From Candidatus Pelagibacter sp. (lineage in GTDB: Bacteria; Pseudomonadota; Alphaproteobacteria; Pelagibacterales; Pelagibacteraceae), in contig PAGZ01000013.1 in NCBI GenBank assembly GCA_002704625.1, positions 1 to 27,898 on the forward strand: DNA of 27,898 nucleotides. Direction: 5' to 3'. Under the pieces are notes generated by a model that was given only the letters and a program-made list of their open reading frames with translations, did not search any database and had not been told where the DNA came from. Position numbers and translations under genes: made by a program. This document shows, in pieces, positions 16,995 through 25,676 of this stretch (position 1 is its first letter; every line of letters begins with the position of its first letter).

Positions 16995-17348
16995 ATGAAA
17001 TATTCAATGTTTGTTGGTAGATGGCAACCTTTACATAAAGGTCATCTTTGGCTTATTAATGAAAGATTAAAAAAAGGGAAAAATGTTTGGCTAGCAATAC
17101 GTGATGTCAAGCCTGACGAAAATAATCCTTGGACAGCTCAAGAAATTGAAAAAATGGTTCATGAAGGAGAGTTGAAAGAGTTAATTGCTGATGGTAGAGT
17201 AGTTACTTCAATCATACCAGATATTGAATCTGTTAATTATGGAAGAGGAGTTGGTTATGAAATAATAGAACATATACCACCAAGCGAAATTGGCGAAATA
17301 TCAGCAACCTCAATTAGAGAGAAAATGCGAAAGGATGGCGAACTTTGA
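16995..17348 (+). CDS. Small HxGH-type nucleotidyltransferase
   Basis: A 117-residue cytidylyltransferase-like protein with the nucleotide-binding GRWQPLHKGH (8-17) and the distal ISATSIREKM (102-111). These two landmarks define the adenylyl/cytidylyltransferase fold of NMN, pantetheine-phosphate and glycerol-phosphate nucleotidyltransferases. It is short for the family and its substrate is not evident. AGGAGA at 16981-16986, overlapping the cysC stop, is its ribosome-binding site, so it is co-expressed with APS kinase. Similar small proteins are, as I recall, common in marine bacteria and phages, often named nicotinamide-nucleotide adenylyltransferase without proof. Pairing with cysC suggests a role in sulfate activation or another nucleotide-activated group. 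Confidence 0.8.
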   Translation: MKYSMFVGRWQPLHKGHLWLINERLKKGKNVWLAIRDVKPDENNPWTAQEIEKMVHEGELKELIADGRVVTSIIPDIESVNYGRGVGYEIIEHIPPSEIGEISATSIREKMRKDGEL

Positions 17349-17447
17349 AATGGTCATTAATTTTTTATCGTATTAAACAGTATTAATATATAGTTGATAA
17401 AAAAGAAAAACTTATGATAGAACAAAAAAGTTATTAATTTTATTAAT

Positions 17448-18365
17448 ATGGAAATTAATATAGCAAAAGAAGTTAGAACATATCTACAAAATTGGAGAGA
17501 TAACTTAAAAATAGTTGGATTATTTGTTTGTATAGCAATAGCCATATCAATAATATCAACTCCAAAATATACAACTGAATTCAGTTTATATCAGAAAAGT
17601 CCGCAATTGGGCTTCTTATCATCTTTGACAGAAAATTCTGATACTGCCAGTCTTGACTCAATAGTAAATTCAAAGCAACTTTTAATACATCTTGCCTCAA
17701 AAAAGTGGGGCGACAAATCCCTTTGGGAAGTTTTGAATATTGACCAAAGTATTAAAAATAAAATTATTGATAATTTATTTAGAAGAAATACAAATCATGA
17801 AAATTTATACTTTGATAGATCAATTACAAAACTAAAGGAGAGTATAATTGACATGCGTTATAGTCTTGAAAATAATAATGTTAATATTAATATTACTTAT
17901 AAAGATAAAGTATTCGCAGAATCACTCGCAAATGAAATTATCCTTTTTATAAACGAATATTATGCAAATATTAATAATCAAGTAGCTGCTGAACGCAATG
18001 AATATATTAAGCTCCGAATAGATTCGATGAAGGATGATATTGATAATACTAGAGATAGGATTATACTATTAAAGGAAAAAAATATAGCTCTATCTTCACC
18101 AAAATTGATAGCAGAATTACAAGAATTAGAAACCGACTTAGTATTAAAAACGACACTTTATTCACAGCTTTTTTCTCAATACGAAATCAAAATTTTAGAA
18201 TCAATTGATAAATCTGACACTGTTTTTCTTATAACAGAACCATATACTGCAGAACTTCCTACTTCACCAGATTTTAAATTCAATATTTTGTTGTCGATTA
18301 TTATAGGACTCGTATTAACTTTCTTCTTTAGTGTTCGAAAAAATAATGATCAATTTTTTGTCTAA
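17448..18365 (+). CDS. Wzz-like polysaccharide chain-length determinant
   Basis: A 305-residue inner-membrane protein with the Wzz/polysaccharide co-polymerase layout. It has an N-terminal membrane helix (about 20-38, IVGLFVCIAIAISIIST) followed by PKYTTEFSLY, then a mostly helical periplasmic region with coiled-coil character (about 160-240). A second membrane helix lies near 278-297 after the typical proline-rich EPYTAELPTSPDF. It probably sets polymer length together with the Wzy-like protein encoded immediately downstream, whose gene overlaps its last codons. No tyrosine-kinase domain is attached. The 99 bases upstream, after the nucleotidyltransferase, are AT-rich and may hold a promoter, but I see no convincing -35/-10 pair. 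Confidence 0.85.
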   Translation: MEINIAKEVRTYLQNWRDNLKIVGLFVCIAIAISIISTPKYTTEFSLYQKSPQLGFLSSLTENSDTASLDSIVNSKQLLIHLASKKWGDKSLWEVLNIDQSIKNKIIDNLFRRNTNHENLYFDRSITKLKESIIDMRYSLENNNVNINITYKDKVFAESLANEIILFINEYYANINNQVAAERNEYIKLRIDSMKDDIDNTRDRIILLKEKNIALSSPKLIAELQELETDLVLKTTLYSQLFSQYEIKILESIDKSDTVFLITEPYTAELPTSPDFKFNILLSIIIGLVLTFFFSVRKNNDQFFV

Positions 18366-19503
18366 AATTAAGATTCTATCGTTCATCACTTTTTTTACAC
18401 TTTCATTATATTCTTATTTTGGGCCAGAAAAAAATTTAAGCTCTGATAGTGCTTTTGATACAATTCAAATCTTCGGTTTTTTAATTTTTATTACTTCAAC
18501 CTTAGTGAATGATTTTTTCAAAAATAAACTCATATACAAAATTGACTTACTATTCCTTCTTTTTTTCATATCTATAATAATATCTTCAATCATTAGTTTA
18601 AACTTAGTATCAATTGCTTATTCATTAGCTTTTTTCTTGAATTTTATCCTTATTACTTCTCTGTTTCAAGAAAGTCAGAAGGATATTAGAAAAAGTTTAA
18701 GTTTACTAACTATAATTTTGTCAATATTCCTTCTCATTCAATTCTTTTTATATGGTGTAGACTTTGGTTTTGGGAGGAATGTTGGAAATTTTAAACCAAA
18801 TCAATACGCAATTATTGGCCTATCTATTATTTCTTTTGCAATGTTTGTATCTTTGAATAAAGCGTTTAGAATCCTTTTTATATTCTTAGGATTTTTTTTT
18901 GCAACTCTAGTATTATCTAGGGGTTCAATATTTTCAATTATAATTTTTTTATTTTTATACCAATTCAATAAATTCTATTTTACTTCATCATCATTAAGAT
19001 TTCAAAATTTTTCATTATTAGCATTATTTTCTATTCCTTTTATATATTTATTTATAAATCAATTTCAATATATTTTTAATAACATTGGTATTCTGCTAGA
19101 ATTGACTAATTCTACAAGAGGTATAGATTCAGGTTTTACTGGTAGGACTGTTTTGTGGGCACATGCTTTAGATTATGCAAAAGAAAGTCCATTACTAGGA
19201 TCTGGTTTAAGAAATTTGGAAGTTAGAACCCACAGCGGATACCTTCTACTTCTTCTTGAAACCGGCATAGTTGGTATTTTTTTATTTTTAAGTGCAATAC
19301 TAAGAACGTTATTTTTATCTTTGAAAGCTTTATATTTTAGCTATGATGATAAAGTTAACATTGCAATTGCTTATATTATTTCAATGTTAGCATATAGCTT
19401 TATTGAAAGGTCTCTTTTATTATTTTCTAGCCCTAACTCTTTAACTGCCTTCTTTTTTATAGCTTTTTTACATTATTATAATTCAAAAAAAATAATACTA
19501 TAA
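18346..19503 (+). CDS. Wzy-like polymerase / O-antigen ligase family
   Basis: A 385-residue polytopic inner-membrane protein with about ten to twelve hydrophobic segments. It carries the Wzy_C signature region FTGRTVLWAHALDYAKESPLLGSGLRN, then HSGYLLLLLETGIVGIFLF, in the large periplasmic loop. Members either polymerise repeat units or ligate glycans to a carrier; next to Wzz, polymerase is the better guess. The frame opens at a GTG at 18331, but the ATG at 18346 is preferred. Both lie inside the Wzz gene, so translation is coupled. It is convergent with the heptose kinase gene, 55 bases away. Confidence 0.85.
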   Translation: MINFLSKIKILSFITFFTLSLYSYFGPEKNLSSDSAFDTIQIFGFLIFITSTLVNDFFKNKLIYKIDLLFLLFFISIIISSIISLNLVSIAYSLAFFLNFILITSLFQESQKDIRKSLSLLTIILSIFLLIQFFLYGVDFGFGRNVGNFKPNQYAIIGLSIISFAMFVSLNKAFRILFIFLGFFFATLVLSRGSIFSIIIFLFLYQFNKFYFTSSSLRFQNFSLLALFSIPFIYLFINQFQYIFNNIGILLELTNSTRGIDSGFTGRTVLWAHALDYAKESPLLGSGLRNLEVRTHSGYLLLLLETGIVGIFLFLSAILRTLFLSLKALYFSYDDKVNIAIAYIISMLAYSFIERSLLLFSSPNSLTAFFFIAFLHYYNSKKIIL

Positions 19504-19558
19504 ATAGTTTTTCAGTAATTGAAAAATTATATAGTAAAACAATTATCGATAAAAAGTC

Positions 19559-20491
19559 TTAAAGAAATTCACTTATTCTTGAACTAATTTCCTCTGAAGA
19601 AATTGTGCTTGTAGCTGCCTTCTCTACTACCATAGAAGCAGCTAAATTAGCAATTTTAGCTGAAAATTTAATGTCTCCAGTTTGCTGCATTGCTAAAGAT
19701 AAAACTGAAATTACAGTATCGCCAGCTCCTGTAACGTCAGCATCTCTTACATTAAGTCCCTGTATTTCGCTTGTTTCACCATTCCTACTAACAACAATCA
19801 TTCCCAACCTTCCTCTTTTGACTACTACATGATTGATATTATGTTTAGCAATTATCAGTCTGCAATTATCAATAATAAGTTTCTTAGATTTTAATTTAAC
19901 TTTTGTCGTGCTTTGCAATTCATGTATATTGGGTGTAATTATATTGGCATTTTTATAAAAACTAAAGTCGCTTTTTTTAGGATCTACTGTAACGTTATAA
20001 TCTTTATAATTGAAAAAAGGTTTCTCAATTATACCCTTATTATAGTCTGATAAAATTATTATATCAAATTCACCTATCTTGCTTTTAATAAAATCTGTGG
20101 AAAACAAATTATTAATACCTTTATATTTTTTTTCAGAATCAATTCTCAAGCATTGCTTTCCTTTAGATATTACTCTATGTTTTAAGGTAGTAATATTATT
20201 TGAGGCAACTTTTAAATTTTTTGTATTAGCACCTTTTTTTTGAAGAATATTTGATAAAATCTCTCCTTCAAGATCATCTCCAATAATCCCCATACATGAT
20301 ACTTTTGCTTTCAAAGATAAAAGGTTTTGAACAACATTTCCAGCGCCACCAGCATAATAACAAACTTTATCTTGCAAAATAACAGGTACAGGAAATTCAG
20401 GTGACATTCTATAAGAATCGCCATAGGTATATTTATCTAGCATGAAATCGCCTATTACCAAAACTTTTATATTAGAAAAATTTAATTTCAT
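19559..20491 (-). CDS. RfaE/HldE-type heptose-7-phosphate kinase, kinase domain only
   Basis: A 310-residue PfkB-family sugar kinase most like the N-terminal domain of HldE/RfaE, which phosphorylates D-glycero-D-manno-heptose 7-phosphate on the way to ADP-heptose. It shows GDFMLDKYTYG (14-24), YYAGGAGNVVQNL (45-57), LSDYNKGI, VDPKKSDF and the catalytic DVTGAGDTVISVL (252-264). The cytidylyltransferase-like second domain of bifunctional HldE is absent, as in split HldA/HldC systems; no separate partner is recognised here unless the small nucleotidyltransferase at 16995 serves. It follows the phosphoglycerate mutase gene on the same strand by 53 bases. Confidence 0.88.
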   Translation of the reverse strand: MKLNFSNIKVLVIGDFMLDKYTYGDSYRMSPEFPVPVILQDKVCYYAGGAGNVVQNLLSLKAKVSCMGIIGDDLEGEILSNILQKKGANTKNLKVASNNITTLKHRVISKGKQCLRIDSEKKYKGINNLFSTDFIKSKIGEFDIIILSDYNKGIIEKPFFNYKDYNVTVDPKKSDFSFYKNANIITPNIHELQSTTKVKLKSKKLIIDNCRLIIAKHNINHVVVKRGRLGMIVVSRNGETSEIQGLNVRDADVTGAGDTVISVLSLAMQQTGDIKFSAKIANLAASMVVEKAATSTISSEEISSRISEFL

Positions 20492-20544
20492 TGTTTTATA
20501 GTAACCTTGAAAGATGTTTTCAACAACATAAATATTTTAAGATC

Positions 20545-21288
20545 CTACTTTGATGCTTTGCCTTGATTCTTAACAATAGTTTTCTTTTTTTCTAGACTGT
20601 TATCATCTATTAAATATTTTTTACTTTGAATTTGAAATTCTTTATCAAAAGAATAAACTAAGGGTACTCCTGTAGGGATGTTTACTGAAGTAATTTCTTG
20701 ATTACTTAAATTATCTAAAGTTTTAATAATTGCTCTTAATGAATTACTATGAGCAACAATAAGGTGGTTTCCTGATTTACTTTGAATATCAGAAATATAT
20801 TGTTCCCAAAAAGGATTTAATCGATGAATAACATCTTTCAGACTTTCGCCAACTGGTAAATCACCATCTATATTTTTAAATTTTTCATTTAATTTTGGAT
20901 GCCTTTCATCATCTTCTGATAACAGTGGTGGTGGTATATCATAACTTCTTCTCCAAATATGTACCTGTTCTTCTCCATATTTTGCAGCTGTTTCCGATTT
21001 ATTCAATCCTTGCAAAGCGCCATAATGTCTCTCATTTAATCTCCAGTTAAATCTTATGTTCTCTTTAGGAAAATTAATAATATCAGTAATAATGTCTGTA
21101 GTTTCAGTTGCTCTATTCAGAAGAGATGTATAAATACTTCTTATTTTAATACTAGCTTCTAGTAATTGCTTACCTGAAAAAATAGCTTCTTCTATTCCCG
21201 CTTTTGTTAATGAGACGTCTTTCCAGCCTGTAAATCTGTTTTCTAAATTCCACTGACTTTCACCATGACGGAGAAGAACTAATTTCAT
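20545..21288 (-). CDS. gpmA: 2,3-bisphosphoglycerate-dependent phosphoglycerate mutase
   Basis: This cytoplasmic glycolytic enzyme interconverts 3- and 2-phosphoglycerate. It has the phosphohistidine motif LLRHGESQWN with His8, NRFTGWKDVSLT, the catalytic-region NERHYGALQG (85-94) and the second histidine at 180 in VAHSNSLRAI, where the usual AHGNS has Ser for Gly. Its 247 residues match the E. coli enzyme (250), with a lysine-rich tail. It is a housekeeping gene inside a polysaccharide locus, starting 5 bases after the SLBB export gene, so it may be co-transcribed with it. Confidence 0.94.
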   Translation of the reverse strand: MKLVLLRHGESQWNLENRFTGWKDVSLTKAGIEEAIFSGKQLLEASIKIRSIYTSLLNRATETTDIITDIINFPKENIRFNWRLNERHYGALQGLNKSETAAKYGEEQVHIWRRSYDIPPPLLSEDDERHPKLNEKFKNIDGDLPVGESLKDVIHRLNPFWEQYISDIQSKSGNHLIVAHSNSLRAIIKTLDNLSNQEITSVNIPTGVPLVYSFDKEFQIQSKKYLIDDNSLEKKKTIVKNQGKASK

Positions 21289-21293
21289 AATAA

Positions 21294-23192
21294 TTAATCG
21301 TTTTGATTATCAGCTATGACCAATATAGCTGCGATATTTGCAAGCGTTGATGCTAAATTAGCAATGAATGAAGTAATATCAAAATCTTGTGGATCTGGGT
21401 TTTCTGGCACAAAAATAGTATCACCTGCCCTTACAATAATTCCTAATCCTCTTAATAAAGAAACCTTTTTTATTTGTCCATTTGCACGTTTAACATATAT
21501 TTTATTTTTAAGGGTATGCGGCTTATAACCACCTGCAAGATTAATATATTTATTGACTGATTTTAAACCAGAATGTACAAGTAATCCTGGATTATAAACA
21601 TTCCCCAAAACGTTTACAACATTTTCAATTGGTAATACAGTAATCTTCGAATTGCTAGTCAATTCAAAATCTAGGCTTCCATTATTAACTAATTTTGATT
21701 CACTTACTTCATTTCCTTCATTATTTATAATACTAAATTGCTCTTCAATAACAATACCATCCTTATTACCTAATTCAGTCAAACCTCCTGATAATGCAAT
21801 CACATCTTCTACTGTAATGCCTTTCTTAAATTGAAATGAACCTCTTTTATTTACTTCGCCATCTACTGTAACTAACAAAAAATTGTTATATAAGCTATTT
21901 TCGTAAACAAAAATCTCATCTCCAGGAAATAATTCAAATGCATTAGATTCTTCGTATGGTACTTTAAACTCTTTTGAGTAAAATTGATTTTCATCTTTTC
22001 TTAAAACTATAATTTCATCATTAAAAATAGTTTTTCTATATACTGGATCATTAAAGCCTCCTGCAATATCTAATACTCCTTTCAATGTTGCAGTATAAGG
22101 ATATTTTCCAGGAGATTTAACACGGCCCCTAATACTTACTTTTGTTTCTTGTTCGGATATAGCAAGCAAAGTAATTTTGTCGCCATCATTGGGTTTAATT
22201 AATTTAAAATCTTTAATAAAAATAGTTTGACTTCCTCTTGCAGCATCATCAAAAGATCGTTCTGACTGTGGAATTAGTTCATCTAAAATTGCTGAAGTAG
22301 CCGCATTGGCCTTTAATCCTCCTGTATATTGAATAAGCTCTAACAATGATTCATTATCAAGTAATTCAAAAAATCCAGCATTATATACCGGTCCACTTAT
22401 ATTGATGCGCTTACTCACCACAGGAATATGAATAATATCGTTATCTAAAATGCGTATATCTGAAAAGGTATTTTCTCCTTTAATAAAAAAGTTGTAAAAA
22501 TCAAATACCGAAAGAATTTCTCCATCTCGAATTAGCTCTACCTGACGAAGTGATCCTTCATTTTTTACTCCTCCAGCTTGAACAATTGCTGCAAAAATAT
22601 CAGAAAAAGGATGAATAAGATTGATTCCAGGTCTATTAATCTGACCAGTAAAATAAACATTCATTGATTTTATTGTTCCAAGCTCAACTTTAATGCTGGT
22701 TTCATTGATCTCATCATTAAGGGTTGAATAAATTTTCGATAATTCATCCATTAAAATTGATTCAGCTTCTTCAATAGTCTTATTTGATAAATTAATAAAT
22801 CCTATATTTTGATAATAGATTAAGCCATCTTTGTTAATAGCAAATTTCTCTCTTGAATTAGTTTCGCCCCATAGAGAGATGATAATTTGGTCTCCTGGGC
22901 CTAATTTAAAATTAGGAGGGGTTGGTATATTGTCAAAAAAATTAATATCCTTTTTAAAATAGTTATATCCAAAATAACTATCATCCTCGCTTGACGCACT
23001 CCCTTTAATACTAACCTGAATAGGAGAATTAGTTTTACCTATATTAGTATTAGATGAAGCTGGAGATTGACTTTTAAGTTCAGTTCGAATTGCATCTAGT
23101 TGATCATTACTAAGTTTATTTAAATCAGTCATTGATACTTGAGCAAAAACTATATTTAAAAAAAGCAAAAGGATAATATTTATGTTTTTCAT
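21294..23192 (-). CDS. Wza-type SLBB polysaccharide export protein
   Basis: A 632-residue exported protein of the polysaccharide biosynthesis/export family. A signal peptide (about 1-17, ending NIVFA before QVS) has no lipobox cysteine, unlike classic Wza. The export domain begins at FKLGPGDQIIISLWGE (about 95-110). It is followed by several SLBB-type repeats, recognisable by recurrent phrases such as FTGQINRPGI, ISGPVYNAGF, IRGRVKSPGKYPY, VDGEVNKRGSF and VLGNVYNPGL. The C-terminus is a hydrophobic helix (about 605-628), which could insert in the outer membrane like the Wza C-terminal helix. The extra repeats make it much longer than Wza (about 380), as in FCB-group relatives. It likely forms the outer-membrane pore for the polymer made by this locus. 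Confidence 0.9.
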   Translation of the reverse strand: MKNINIILLLFLNIVFAQVSMTDLNKLSNDQLDAIRTELKSQSPASSNTNIGKTNSPIQVSIKGSASSEDDSYFGYNYFKKDINFFDNIPTPPNFKLGPGDQIIISLWGETNSREKFAINKDGLIYYQNIGFINLSNKTIEEAESILMDELSKIYSTLNDEINETSIKVELGTIKSMNVYFTGQINRPGINLIHPFSDIFAAIVQAGGVKNEGSLRQVELIRDGEILSVFDFYNFFIKGENTFSDIRILDNDIIHIPVVSKRINISGPVYNAGFFELLDNESLLELIQYTGGLKANAATSAILDELIPQSERSFDDAARGSQTIFIKDFKLIKPNDGDKITLLAISEQETKVSIRGRVKSPGKYPYTATLKGVLDIAGGFNDPVYRKTIFNDEIIVLRKDENQFYSKEFKVPYEESNAFELFPGDEIFVYENSLYNNFLLVTVDGEVNKRGSFQFKKGITVEDVIALSGGLTELGNKDGIVIEEQFSIINNEGNEVSESKLVNNGSLDFELTSNSKITVLPIENVVNVLGNVYNPGLLVHSGLKSVNKYINLAGGYKPHTLKNKIYVKRANGQIKKVSLLRGLGIIVRAGDTIFVPENPDPQDFDITSFIANLASTLANIAAILVIADNQND

Positions 23193-23231
23193 GTTTTAAA
23201 TTTAGTTTTAAATAGTTCTTTTACAAATAGA

Positions 23232-24257
23232 TTATATAGATAGCCATCTATCATTTTTTAATGTCCATTTAATTGTTTTTTCAAGTCTTTCAAATGCAGA
23301 ACAAGGTTTCCAGCCCATTTTAGCCATTTTTGACCCATCTAATGCATAGCGTAAATCATGTCCTGGTCTTTGTGAATGAAAATCAACCATTTGATATTTT
23401 AATTCCTTATTTTGTACGTTAGAAATAAACTCTGCTAATTGAAGATTATCAATTTCATCTTTTCCAACAATATTAAATTTTTGGCATTTTGCTCCAGTTT
23501 CATCAGCATCCATAGAAGATATATTAGACTTATACAAAAACAATAGTGCATTTGCTACATCTTCTGCATGAATATAGTGCCTAGAACCTGCAATAGTTTT
23601 TTCTGCATTTGCATGAATAGTCACTATTTCATCATCTCTAACTTTTTTGATAACCATTGGGATATATTTTTCAGGATTTTGTCTCTCTCCGAATACGTTC
23701 ATTGTATGTGTTATTAATGAAGGTAATCCGTATGTATTTTCAAAAGCTACTACCAGTTCTTCTCCTCCTGCTTTAGTAGCAGAATAAGGATTGGTAGAAT
23801 TATATCTATCATTTTCTCTATAATTGACCCCTTTTGGTGCCGGCCCAAAAACTTCGTCTGTGCTAAAATAAGCAAATCTTTCTAGATTACTTAACTTTCT
23901 GGCATAATCTAAAATATGAGCTGTTCCTACAATATTATCCATGACAAATTCTAATGGATAAGCAATAGATCTATCTACATGAGATCCTGCTGCAAGATGA
24001 CTAATGTAGTCTACTTTCCCGATTGTGGAAGAAATTTCCGGATTTAACTCTGCCTTCAAATCATGATGAATTACTCTGACTCTTTTTTGTTCAGATACAG
24101 GGTAAGCACTTACAACCTCATTTAATCTATTCAAATTTCCACTAAAGTCTAAGCGGTCTAGCGTAATAATTTCCCAATCTGTCGTAGATAAAATTTTATC
24201 GACAAGATGGTGGGCAATAAACCCTGCACCACCTGTTATTAGTATCTTCTTACTCAT
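23232..24257 (-). CDS. Nucleotide-sugar 4,6-dehydratase, RfbB-like
   Basis: A 341-residue extended short-chain dehydrogenase resembling dTDP-glucose 4,6-dehydratase, which makes the 4-keto-6-deoxy sugar precursor. It has the NAD loop GGAGFIAHH (9-17; the third glycine of the usual motif is Ala), LAAGSHVDRSI, the dehydratase STDEVFG (132-138) with catalytic Asp-Glu, YSATK (158-162) and NVFGERQNPEKYIP. No rfbA, rfbC or rfbD partner is nearby, so a UDP-sugar substrate is equally possible, and the DegT aminotransferase could act on the keto product. Two bases before its ATG is the stop of a 20-codon fossil of an aminotransferase start. A second, diverged copy of its first 16 codons lies at 25676-25723. 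Confidence 0.88.
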   Translation of the reverse strand: MSKKILITGGAGFIAHHLVDKILSTTDWEIITLDRLDFSGNLNRLNEVVSAYPVSEQKRVRVIHHDLKAELNPEISSTIGKVDYISHLAAGSHVDRSIAYPLEFVMDNIVGTAHILDYARKLSNLERFAYFSTDEVFGPAPKGVNYRENDRYNSTNPYSATKAGGEELVVAFENTYGLPSLITHTMNVFGERQNPEKYIPMVIKKVRDDEIVTIHANAEKTIAGSRHYIHAEDVANALLFLYKSNISSMDADETGAKCQKFNIVGKDEIDNLQLAEFISNVQNKELKYQMVDFHSQRPGHDLRYALDGSKMAKMGWKPCSAFERLEKTIKWTLKNDRWLSI

Positions 24258-24259
24258 TA

Positions 24260-24322
24260 TTATCTTTTCTCTAGAGCTTCACGAATGCGATTTTGTTGTG
24301 TTTTTAGGTCCAAAAATTTCAT
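24260..24322 (-). pseudogene. Fossil 5' end of a DegT-type aminotransferase
   Basis: The minus strand reads MKFLDLKTQQNRIREALEKR and then a TAA. Sixteen of these 20 residues match the first 20 of the intact aminotransferase at 26621-27733 (MEFLDLKTQQKRIRKPLEKR), and 46 of 60 bases match by hand count. The break comes right after codon 20, and the stop is two bases before the dehydratase ATG (TAATAATG). The rest of that aminotransferase and any following epimerase are gone from this copy. It could still be translated as a short leader coupled to the dehydratase, though no Shine-Dalgarno site is seen before it. Confidence 0.88.
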
Positions 24323-24404
24323 AGATTTTATATATAATTAACTGATTAATATTCCTGTTAAAAGTTAATTTGTACTAAAAAAGTGATAAAATTTATAGAA
24401 AAAA

Positions 24405-25676
24405 ATGCTAAAAAAATACCTTATAAGGAAAAAAAATTTCATTCTCTTAGTATTTTTATTAAATATAGCTTTAGCTCAAGATAGTAAGATTAGAATTAAT
24501 ACTACTTTTAATCCTTCAAATTCAACATACTGGTGGTTAGAAAAAAATAATTTTGGCATACAACCAGAAAAAATAGCTTTTTTTATTAATTGGGAATTTC
24601 AAAAATCTAATACAGAGTATGTAGTAAATTTATTTAATCAAAATTTTGGTCAAAAAGTATATTTTAATCAAACCTTTATTAAGCATAATTTTTCAGATAA
24701 AACTTTTTTACGAGCAGGTAGATACTACAGAGATTTTAGTACATACTTAAATGACGAATTAAGCTCAGGATCAATGTTAGTTAGCACTAATGCACGACCA
24801 ATAGATAAAATTGGATTCGTAACATCAATAGAGATGAAAAGAAATAAAAAATTCAATTTCAAATTTGGTATGTCCCATGGTTTTTTTGAAAAAGAAAATT
24901 ATTACCCAAAAGCTCCATTTTTACATGAAAAATTTTTATATCTAAATATTAATAAAAAAAATTATGAATATGGATTTGGTTTTGTTCATGAAGCAATGTG
25001 GGGAGGAACCACAGTGGAAGGCTTGGGTGCTGGACCGCAACCCAGTACTTTCAGAGATTTTTTGAAAATAATGTTGTCAGCAGATGGCCCAGATGACGGA
25101 GGGAAACATCCTAACGCCCTTGGAAGTCATCTTGGAATATGGGATTTTTATTTTTTATTGCATGATAATAAGAAGGTTTTAAAGTTTTACTATCAACATT
25201 ATTTTGAAGATACAAGCAGCCTAAGGTTTGCCAATAAAACTGATGGATTATGGGGCCTGGAATTAACAAACTATATTCCTAATACTAATCTTTTATTTGA
25301 ATATCTTAATACCTCTAATGCATATCTAAATCCCCCATATCAAGGCGATCGATACTATTGGAACTACCAATATCGTTTAGGCTGGAAACATAATGGAAAT
25401 ATTCTTGGTAATCCGTTCGTTAATACATATAGAACTGATAATAGCAACTACCTTCAATTCGCAGATTTAACCAAATTGATTCATTTAGGAATTGATGGAG
25501 AATATTCTTCTTTTTTCTACAAAATGAAAGCTTCTAGACGAATTAATACCCATGATATTATTAGATATAAAATAGAATTGGGAAAATCAATCAATAAAAG
25601 AATTAAAATGAGCTTATTTAGTGTTAATGATTCGAATGGTAATGGATTAGGTTTATCTATTTTTTCCTCATTTTAA
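24405..25676 (+). CDS. Wzi-like capsule assembly outer-membrane protein
   Basis: A 423-residue protein with a signal peptide (about 1-24, ending NIALA before QDS) and a long series of alternating aromatic/polar stretches typical of an outer-membrane beta-barrel, ending in FSSF with a C-terminal aromatic residue. FLRAGRYYRDFS, SGSMLVSTNARPIDKIGF, LHEKFLYLNINKKNYEYGFGF and HLGIWDFYFLLHDNKKVLKFYYQHYFED resemble the Wzi/CapsuleAssembly_Wzi family, which binds capsule at the cell surface. Identity is by pattern and context, so the name is probable rather than certain. It is the only + strand gene here, inserted between the dehydratase (with its aminotransferase fossil) and a fossil of the dehydratase start. 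Its stop codon touches that fossil. The 82 bases upstream are AT-rich with no clear promoter. Confidence 0.75.
   Translation: MLKKYLIRKKNFILLVFLLNIALAQDSKIRINTTFNPSNSTYWWLEKNNFGIQPEKIAFFINWEFQKSNTEYVVNLFNQNFGQKVYFNQTFIKHNFSDKTFLRAGRYYRDFSTYLNDELSSGSMLVSTNARPIDKIGFVTSIEMKRNKKFNFKFGMSHGFFEKENYYPKAPFLHEKFLYLNINKKNYEYGFGFVHEAMWGGTTVEGLGAGPQPSTFRDFLKIMLSADGPDDGGKHPNALGSHLGIWDFYFLLHDNKKVLKFYYQHYFEDTSSLRFANKTDGLWGLELTNYIPNTNLLFEYLNTSNAYLNPPYQGDRYYWNYQYRLGWKHNGNILGNPFVNTYRTDNSNYLQFADLTKLIHLGIDGEYSSFFYKMKASRRINTHDIIRYKIELGKSINKRIKMSLFSVNDSNGNGLGLSIFSSF

Noticed and set aside
17396..17422. TTGATA...TATGAT as a promoter before the Wzz-like gene
   Set aside because: The spacing of about 13 bases is too short for a normal sigma-70 promoter, and similar strings are common in this AT-rich DNA.
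19508..19526. Hairpin TTTTTCA/TGAAAAA between convergent wzy and heptose kinase genes as terminator
   Set aside because: The stem is only 7 bases and almost all A-T, too weak to call in this composition.
19500..19560. Open frame past the Wzy stop (INSFSVIEKLYSKTIIDKKS) reachable by a shift in an A8 run
   Set aside because: Wzy C-termini are not conserved and 20 AT-rich codons can stay open by chance, so there is no evidence of a frameshift.
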